Shown piece by piece: positions 26,845 through 32,176 of a stretch of DNA of 32,176 nt. How positions within the stretch are numbered: the stretch's first letter is position 1; every line of letters begins with the position of its first letter. The DNA is from an uncultured Planctomycetaceae bacterium (lineage in GTDB: Bacteria; Planctomycetota; Planctomycetia; Planctomycetales; Planctomycetaceae), in assembly GCA_913031625.1 (NCBI GenBank), contig CAJWGB010000041.1:1-32176 (forward strand). The letters run 5' to 3'. Both the position numbers and the translations under genes were made by a program. The notes beneath the pieces were generated by a model, which did no database searches, was not told where the DNA came from, and saw nothing but the letters and a program-made list of their open reading frames with translations.

Positions 26845-28236
26845 CTATTCGACTTTGATTCCGTAGCGTCCCATCTTTTCTCGCAGCGTTTCACGATGGA
26901 TCCCAAGACGCTGAGCGGCCGCCGATCGGTTTCCTTTGCAATGTTTCAATGCTGCTCGAATCAATTCCGGTTCCACAAGTTCCAGAGCGGAGTGCACGAT
27001 GGATTCGTCATCCGTCGAGATCTGTGCGGTTGCCCATGCTCCAGCTGCTGAGATCAGTTGCTGCTCCGGAGACCTGCCGGACTCAGCAGCCACCTCCACC
27101 GTTTGCTGAAGGGCCCCTGGCCCAATGACCGTTTCCGTCGACTGAGCGGCTGCTCCGATGATCAGGTTCTTGAGTTCGCGAATATTGCCGGGATAGCTTC
27201 GCTGCTGCAGCTGATCCAGGGCTGCCGGACTCAGGCTGCGGGTCTGCTCAGGACTGCACTGTCTTAAGAAAAAGTCTGCCAGTTGTGGAATGTCTTCCCG
27301 GCGTTCCCGCAGTGGCGGCACGTGAATCTGAATCGTTGCAATTCGATAAAAGAAATCAGATCGAAAATGTTCTGAGCCACGCAGGAACTCAGCAGACCGA
27401 TTTGTTGCAGCCACCAGCCGAAACTGCGACGACCGCGGCCGCGAGGCTCCGACGGGATAAAACTCACCCGACTCAATAGTCCGCAACAGTTTTATCTGGC
27501 AGCTGACCGGCGTCTCACCAATTTCGTCCAGAAAGAGGGTCCCGCCATCTGCCTGATCGATCACTCCCGTCTGGGACTCTTCTGCTCCGGTAAATGCGCC
27601 GGCCGTGTGCCCAAAAAGTTCACGCTCCAACAGGCTCTCACTCAAAGACGCAAGGTGAACGGGTACAAGGTCCTTCGACTTTCGCGCACTATGTCGATGA
27701 ATCGCCTGAGCAACCAGCTCTTTTCCGGTTCCGCTTTCGCCGGTAATCAGGACGGGGGCATCATGCTGAGCAGCAAGTGCAATCTGCCGAAACAGGTGCT
27801 GCATGGGGACACTGTCTCCCACCATCTCCACATCGCTGTCCGCTGAATCTGATGATGGCCCCGGCACGCTGCCGGCTGCTGACTGAGCAAGCGCTCGTTC
27901 CAGCACGGCGGTCACCTGGTCCAGCTCAAACGGTTTGGGAAGGTATTCAAAGGCACCTTCCTCCACCACACTCACTGCAGTCGAGAGTGTTCCGTGCGCG
28001 GTCATCACAACAATTGGAGCGTCGGTCAGCTGTCTGATCTGCGGCAGCGCGGTGACACCGTCCAGACCCGGCAGCCTGACATCGAGAACAACAACATCAA
28101 ATGAGTTCGCCTGAAGCTGTTCAAGACCATCCTCTGCTGACGGGCACGTAGTGACATCACAGTTCAGATCCGCAAACAGTGACTCGAAGCAGTGACAGAT
28201 GGCAGGCTCATCGTCGATCACAAGTGCATGCGTCAT
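26845..28236 (-). CDS. Sigma-54-dependent NtrC-family response regulator
   Basis: The start at 28236 has AGGAGG eight bases upstream, and its ATG overlaps the stop of the kinase gene (ATGA). The 463-residue product has a receiver domain (residues 1-115; acidic pocket Asp8-Asp9, phosphoacceptor Asp52, Thr79, Lys101). An AAA+ domain follows, with Walker A GESGTGKE (166-173), the sigma-54 contact loop GAFTGA (213-218) and Walker B GGTLFLDE (231-238). It ends in a Fis-type helix-turn-helix (NRSAAAQRLGIHRETLREKM). When phosphorylated it should bind an upstream site and drive open-complex formation by sigma-54 polymerase. A candidate target is the divergent DUF1559 gene, which has a consensus sigma-54 promoter. 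Confidence 0.95.
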   Translation of the reverse strand: MTHALVIDDEPAICHCFESLFADLNCDVTTCPSAEDGLEQLQANSFDVVVLDVRLPGLDGVTALPQIRQLTDAPIVVMTAHGTLSTAVSVVEEGAFEYLPKPFELDQVTAVLERALAQSAAGSVPGPSSDSADSDVEMVGDSVPMQHLFRQIALAAQHDAPVLITGESGTGKELVAQAIHRHSARKSKDLVPVHLASLSESLLERELFGHTAGAFTGAEESQTGVIDQADGGTLFLDEIGETPVSCQIKLLRTIESGEFYPVGASRPRSSQFRLVAATNRSAEFLRGSEHFRSDFFYRIATIQIHVPPLRERREDIPQLADFFLRQCSPEQTRSLSPAALDQLQQRSYPGNIRELKNLIIGAAAQSTETVIGPGALQQTVEVAAESGRSPEQQLISAAGAWATAQISTDDESIVHSALELVEPELIRAALKHCKGNRSAAAQRLGIHRETLREKMGRYGIKVE

Positions 28237-29633
28237 CCCTGTACCTCCTCGACGACCGGAGCTGGCAGGAGAATACGAACGCATGTGCGATCGTCGATAC
28301 GCTCCATTGTGAGTTCTCCGTTTTCCTGTTGAACGGCATGCATGGCGATCGTAAGTCCCAATCCGATGCCTTCCTGCTTGGTCGTAAGAAATGCTTCTGT
28401 CAGCTTATCGGGCGCGTGTTTAAAGCCGGGACCATTGTCGAGAATCTGAATTCCAGTGAACTCGTCCTGCTCCGGTTCCACAAGGACCTCCACACACCCT
28501 CCAACTCCTGCCGCCTCGATTGCGTTCAGGACGAGGTTGAGGAGTGCTCCTTTCATACAGGAGGCCGACTGCAGACGCACGGGCCAGCAGTCTTTCGGCA
28601 GAGCCAGCCTGACCTCAGACTTCCAGTGTTCGCATTGAGGCACCAGCAACCCTCTGACGTCTTGAATCAGTTCGCAAAGGTCAGTTTCAACTTCGGCAAC
28701 GACCGGATCCTGATTTGGCCTGAGTGACAGGACTGCTTTCACCTGCTCTTCCGTCAGCTTCAGTTGAGCAATTGCAGTCTCAAGCATCTGTGATTCAGAA
28801 GACTCCGGCAGTGACTGTTTTTGATGCAGCTGAATGGCCATCCGAGCCCCTGTGATGGAGTTCTTTAACTGGTGCGCCAGGCCTCCGGACAGTTGCCCCA
28901 GCAACTGCAGGCGTTCCGCGAGCAACAGTTCTTCACGCATCTGGTTGAGTCGAGCGGCCAGTTCGTTCGCAGAGATCAGCAGGTCGCGAAGTTCGTCGTG
29001 GCGACCTGCCACCGAAACTGTCTGAAAGTTACCGAGCGACAGTGACCGGAACAGTTCCTTGAGGCGGTGCACTCGACCGCCAATTCGGCCGGAAATCATC
29101 ATCGCCAGCAGCAGCGCCAGAATCAGAGTCGGCACGGCCACAATCAATGGTGGAAGGATTGAGTCTCGCTGGAGGGCAAGGAAGTCCTCCTGCGGTACCA
29201 GAACGTACAGAGTCTGTACTCGAGCTACGTGACGATGGCGAACCATGCTGACAAGGTACTCTTTCAAGTCCCATGTTAGTGTTGCAGTCTGCAGACGCGG
29301 ATTATCTGTGTCGCTCAGCCTGCCTGCCGACAGTGCGGTCAACTGGTCTGCCAGATCCTGAGAAGCCGGCAATGTGGAAGCCGTGATTTGTCGTTGAGAA
29401 TCGATCACCACCACATCGCCGTCAATCATGGGAGCTATTCGCTCAACGACGGTCGGTGCCAGTGGAAACCCACTTTCACCAAGCGACGTGGTGACAGCCT
29501 CGAGGTGCTGCAGTTTCTGTTGTCGGCTGTTGCGTGCGGCGTACATGGCGCTCACAACCGTCACCAAAATGACGGACACAGTCAGGAGTCCGGCAAACGG
29601 GAGGAAGATCTGGTTGCGCAGCGGCCATCTCAT
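28233..29633 (-). CDS. Membrane sensor histidine kinase
   Basis: The 466-residue product has membrane segments at about residues 9-33 and 160-180. Between them lies a sensor domain of about 125 residues without a recognised family. Then come a HAMP-like linker (181-235), the dimerisation domain with His254 (GGLAHQLKNSI), and the ATPase domain: N box with Asn370 (LNLVLNAIEA), G1 DNGPGF (399-404) and G2 GIGLGL (422-427). It phosphorylates the NtrC-type regulator translated from the overlapping start downstream. The gene diverges from the DUF1559 gene; 216 bases lie between the start codons. The layout resembles PilS/PilR and AtoS/AtoC pairs, though PilS has more membrane segments. Confidence 0.94.
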   Translation of the reverse strand: MRWPLRNQIFLPFAGLLTVSVILVTVVSAMYAARNSRQQKLQHLEAVTTSLGESGFPLAPTVVERIAPMIDGDVVVIDSQRQITASTLPASQDLADQLTALSAGRLSDTDNPRLQTATLTWDLKEYLVSMVRHRHVARVQTLYVLVPQEDFLALQRDSILPPLIVAVPTLILALLLAMMISGRIGGRVHRLKELFRSLSLGNFQTVSVAGRHDELRDLLISANELAARLNQMREELLLAERLQLLGQLSGGLAHQLKNSITGARMAIQLHQKQSLPESSESQMLETAIAQLKLTEEQVKAVLSLRPNQDPVVAEVETDLCELIQDVRGLLVPQCEHWKSEVRLALPKDCWPVRLQSASCMKGALLNLVLNAIEAAGVGGCVEVLVEPEQDEFTGIQILDNGPGFKHAPDKLTEAFLTTKQEGIGLGLTIAMHAVQQENGELTMERIDDRTCVRILLPAPVVEEVQG

Positions 29634-29730
29634 GGAATTCTCTGATGCAGAAACCGTGCCGGACAGGATACCGCCAGCAGGCGCGATTGCGACAGGGAAT
29701 CCATGGCTGCCCGGAGGAACTGGAGGGGCT

Positions 29731-29760
29731 GTGACGTCTCAACCGTCACGGGCGCCGTGA
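29731..29760. promoter_or_regulatory. Overlapping inverted repeats, candidate activator binding site
   Basis: GTGACG-N7-CGTCAC (29731-29749) and TCACGG-N3-CCGTGA (29746-29760) are both perfect dyads and share four bases. They lie about 60-90 bases upstream of the sigma-54 element, at about -85 to -115 from the predicted transcript start. This is where NtrC-type activators usually bind. The region is also upstream of the kinase/regulator operon, so it could serve autoregulation. Binding by the neighbouring regulator is inference. Confidence 0.55.
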
Positions 29761-29818
29761 TTTCCGCCATCTGCCCATGATTCTGTTCAAATCACTTCCG
29801 AATGCGGCTCATAATCTC

Positions 29819-29834
29819 TGGCACAGAAATTGCA
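29819..29834 (+). promoter_or_regulatory. Sigma-54 (RpoN) promoter for the DUF1559 gene
   Basis: TGGCAC-N5-TTGCA matches the sigma-54 consensus at every defined position, with GG (29820-29821) and GC (29832-29833) exactly ten bases apart. It points to the DUF1559 gene. The expected transcript start is near 29845, about five bases before the ATG at 29850. A sigma-54 activator gene lies in the divergent operon. Confidence 0.8.
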
Positions 29835-29849
29835 GTTCCGAGGGAAGCC

Positions 29850-30872
29850 ATGAGAACACTGCCCCGCCGACATCGTGGATTCACGCTGATTGAACTCCTG
29901 GTCGTCATCGCCATCATCGCTGTTCTGGTTGGATTGCTGCTGCCAGCCGTTCAGCAGGCACGGGAGGCAGCTCGCCGCACGGAATGCAAAAACAAGCTGA
30001 AGCAGCTCGCTCTCGCCGTTCACAACTATGCGGATGCAAACCGAGCACTGCCCCCGAGTGCCACAATCAATCCGGCGATCACAGCGACAGGAAATAACGG
30101 ATCCTGGGGAGTCCACGGCCGCATACTGCCGTACCTTGAACAGGGCAACCTTTACAACGCTGTCGACCTGTCCACGGCATGGGATTACCAGGCAGCGATT
30201 GATGGTCTGAGAGTTCCCGTCTATCACTGTCCCAGCGATCCGGCTGCTGAAGAAATGCGCGACCCCGGCAAAGGACGGGCGCGACTCTGGCCGACCACCT
30301 ATGGGTTCAATTTTGGGACATGGTTCATTTACGACCCGAATGATACGTCCCGCACTGCCGATGGATTATTCTTTCCCAATGCTCGCATCACCTTTGCGTC
30401 CATGCAGGACGGCAGCAGCCAGACTTTGCTGGCGTCCGAGGTGAAAGCATGGACGCCGTACTTCCGCAACGGCGGCCCACCGTCAACGAACGTCCCGAAC
30501 TTCAGCGCAGAAGCGACGCTGGTCATCGCCAGTGGTGTACAGTTTAAAGGGACAGGTCACACCGAATGGCCGGACGGGCGAGTTCATCATCAGGGTTTCA
30601 CAACAACAATGGGCCCCAACACAGAGACCCCGTGTACGGACGGAACCACCGTCTACGAGAGCTGTGACTACAACTCGTGGCAGGAAGGCAAGAACGGCCT
30701 GAATGGCCCCCCCAGTTACGCCATCATCACGTCGCGAAGTCATCACATAGGTTCTGTTCAGTCTGCCCTTGCTGATGGTTCAGTCCGTTCGATTTCTGAC
30801 TCCATCGATCTTTCCATCTGGCGAGCACTCGGGACACGCAACGGCAAAGAAGTCATCGGTTCCGAATTCTAG
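29850..30872 (+). CDS. DUF1559 pseudopilin-like protein (prepilin-type N-terminus, H-x9-DG)
   Basis: The ATG at 29850 puts a short basic leader ([10 protein letters not shown]) before the prepilin cleavage site [13 protein letters not shown], so processing by prepilin peptidase is expected. GAGG lies a few bases upstream. The 340-residue product has the N-terminal pilin helix, a DUF1559 body ([47 protein letters not shown]) and the C-terminal signature [12 protein letters not shown] (H-x9-DG). Planctomycetes have tens to hundreds of such genes. They are thought to form or decorate type II secretion/pilus-like fibres, possibly with cargo roles. This copy stands out because of its sigma-54 promoter and the adjacent two-component operon. 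Confidence 0.93.
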   Translation: MRTLPRRHRGFTLIELLVVIAIIAVLVGLLLPAVQQAREAARRTECKNKLKQLALAVHNYADANRALPPSATINPAITATGNNGSWGVHGRILPYLEQGNLYNAVDLSTAWDYQAAIDGLRVPVYHCPSDPAAEEMRDPGKGRARLWPTTYGFNFGTWFIYDPNDTSRTADGLFFPNARITFASMQDGSSQTLLASEVKAWTPYFRNGGPPSTNVPNFSAEATLVIASGVQFKGTGHTEWPDGRVHHQGFTTTMGPNTETPCTDGTTVYESCDYNSWQEGKNGLNGPPSYAIITSRSHHIGSVQSALADGSVRSISDSIDLSIWRALGTRNGKEVIGSEF

Positions 30873-30880
30873 TTGCGTAG

Positions 30881-30900
30881 CCCGACTCTCCAGAGTCGGG
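30881..30900. repeat. Perfect hairpin CCCGACTCT-CC-AGAGTCGGG
   Basis: A 9-base stem with a 2-base spacer (effectively a 4-base loop) starts nine bases after the DUF1559 stop. It lies between convergent genes and 27 bases before a second hairpin. It has no T run. It may act as a terminator or RNA-stabilising end. From memory, similar 'GACTCTCCAGAGTC' stems recur in planctomycete intergenic DNA, so it may also be a dispersed palindromic repeat. Confidence 0.65.
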
Positions 30901-30927
30901 AGTGATTACGGAGCCAAATGTGATCGC

Positions 30928-30946
30928 GACGGACTGGAAGTCCGTC
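30928..30946. repeat. Perfect hairpin GACGGACT-GGA-AGTCCGTC
   Basis: An 8-base stem with a GGA loop, the second of a tandem pair between the DUF1559 gene and the broken gene at the right edge. It ends 18 bases before the stop of the latter. The 'ACT-GGA-AGT' centre has the form of the 'CTGGAAG' stems common in planctomycete intergenic repeats (recalled, not checked). Confidence 0.6.
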
Positions 30947-30964
30947 ATACGTGGCTTATCGCTG

Positions 30965-32176
30965 TCAGATCTGGTCGACACCCTTGCGGGCTTCGGCGAT
31001 ATACCAATCCAAAAACAGCACCCTCTTCTTTTGACCTTCTGTCAATGATTTCAGGTCAATTGACTGAACGACCTTATCAAGCAATTGTAACGCTGGTGTT
31101 GGGTAATTCTGCGTTTGCAGCGCGTTCGCTCTGGACGCCAATACCGGTAGCTTCCTGATTCGATCGCCAATCGGTCCAGCCTGTGACTCAGTCAGTTTCA
31201 GTTCAGCCTGAATCAGGATCTCCACAACATCTCTCGTGGCAGACTCGCGGTAGAGTAATCGTGACTCTTTCCATTTCTGATAGGCTGTCCGGGCATGCTG
31301 TGTCATGAGAGGGGCCACAGCCTGTTCGTACACTGAATCTGTGGAGGGATCGTATTGCCGCAGTTGGCGGACCATTCCTGTCGTTCGTGTTTTTTGGGGC
31401 AATATGAGCACTGCCTTTGTTCGAATCTCTGACTCCGCCTGAGAGATCTGTCCGTTGGCATGAAGCGCTTTGACCTTTTGAAGCGAATCCAGTTGTTTCG
31501 CAGATGGGTCAGCTGGATCGGCCAGTGTAGGCTCTGACTGTACCATGCCATCCAGAATCTGCTGAACACGTGTTCCTCGATTTTCGAAAGCTGCTTCGCC
31601 GCTTCTGTGCCCAGTGGACCGAGTTGCAGTCGATGCGCCAGGAAGCGTTTTTTTAGGTAGTCAGCGGACTCGTGACGGTGCTGTATCCTGGGGTCAAGCT
31701 GACGTTGGAGCTCTGCGATCTTTAGTTTTGCATCCTGATCACCGATTTGGCCGCGACGGAGATCGGCTTCGATTGCCTGCATTTCTCTCATCGCATCCGA
31801 AACACGCAGAAGGTTGACCGCCAGTTCGCCAAACATCCTCGTTCTGTGCTGATCTCTTTCCTGTTCTGCTTCCTCCTGACTGATCTTTCCTGCTGCTTCT
31901 TCCTCCTGCGTTCGCTTCAGAAGAAATCTGTAAATCGCATGCGTTTCATCAGAGGCAGTTTCCATTGCTCGTTCGATGGACTCTGTGATTCTGATGTCTA
32001 ATCCATTCAGAAGTTGAGCAAGTTTCGACCGTTCAAATTTTCCGGCCTTCACGTCCTGAATAATTCGTTCACGAGCAGAAGCGCGAAACCGGCCTCGATC
32101 TCACCCGCAGCAGCTGCAACCGCAGCAGCAGCCGATACGCCAAATTTTTCTTCCATTGCTTCAACCAGCTGAACAA
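30965..32176 (-). pseudogene. Coiled-coil/helical protein gene broken by two apparent frameshifts (5' end outside window)
   Basis: Three overlapping frames on the minus strand read as one protein. The first runs from the window edge to a TGA at 32049. The second carries on from about 32082 (SARERIIQDVKAGKF) down to about 31570 (KQLSKIEEHV). The third continues QQILDGMVQSEP to the stop at 30965. One added base near 32082 and one near 31570 would restore a single frame. The body is helical and charged. It repeats a G-[KQ]-I-[SG]-x-x-[ED] pattern three times (GKISQEEAE, GQIGDQDAK, GQISQAESE), recalling SHOCT-type helices. The first visible part resembles ribosomal protein L7/L12. It could be a true pseudogene, or sequence errors at a contig end. 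Function unknown. Confidence 0.6.

Noticed and set aside
1-32176. CRISPR array, intact insertion sequence, prophage or toxin-antitoxin pair
   Set aside because: No regular spaced repeats, transposase, integrase, phage structural gene or toxin-like pair was seen on either strand.

Overview
The window looks like chromosomal DNA of a planctomycete (order Planctomycetales or close). The evidence is a PSCyt1/DUF1549/DUF1553 protein, a DUF1559 pseudopilin-like protein with the H-x9-DG signature, a leucine-rich-repeat remnant of the planctomycete type, two TPM-domain proteins, an ABC permease fused to a CPBP protease, and futalosine-pathway menaquinone genes. No tRNA, rRNA, CRISPR array, intact insertion sequence or phage gene was seen.

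Layout. At 1-981 is the C-terminal end of a large surface-type protein with a regular 22-residue solenoid, closed by a strong terminator. Next come an RraA-family protein (1241-1903), a short secretin-domain protein (1964-2947, minus) and a large heme-binding PSCyt1/DUF1549/DUF1553 protein whose DUF1553 part is split by a LamG-like domain (3130-6039). A gene-poor stretch (6040-6703) holds one copy of a dispersed repeat and a broken LRR gene. Two TPM-domain genes follow (6704-8196), then on the minus strand a lipoprotein that looks like a dead M14 carboxypeptidase and an unrecognised protein (8357-10163). A secreted transglutaminase-like protein (10592-12070) and a HlyD-type adaptor with an N-terminal helix-hairpin-helix domain (12416-13927) come next. 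After a second repeat copy there is a NusG-type antiterminator on the minus strand, facing away from a two-gene nucleotide-sugar operon (14997-16930). That operon pairs an RmlB dehydratase with a protein resembling the plant/viral bifunctional epimerase-reductase, which could make activated L-rhamnose with two enzymes.

The second half is mostly metabolic and regulatory: a PhyH dioxygenase and a zinc alcohol dehydrogenase (divergent), a NatA/NatB-type ABC exporter, mqnC and mqnA, homoserine dehydrogenase coupled to an NAD-dependent epimerase, then a histidine kinase and NtrC-family regulator pair.

The most interesting unit is 26845-30872. The kinase/regulator operon diverges from a DUF1559 pseudopilin-like gene. 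That gene has an exact match to the sigma-54 consensus just before its start, with two overlapping inverted repeats about 70-90 bases upstream of the promoter. This reads as a PilS/PilR-like circuit driving a planctomycete pseudopilin. The right edge holds a gene broken by two apparent single-base frameshifts, whose first visible part resembles ribosomal protein L7/L12.
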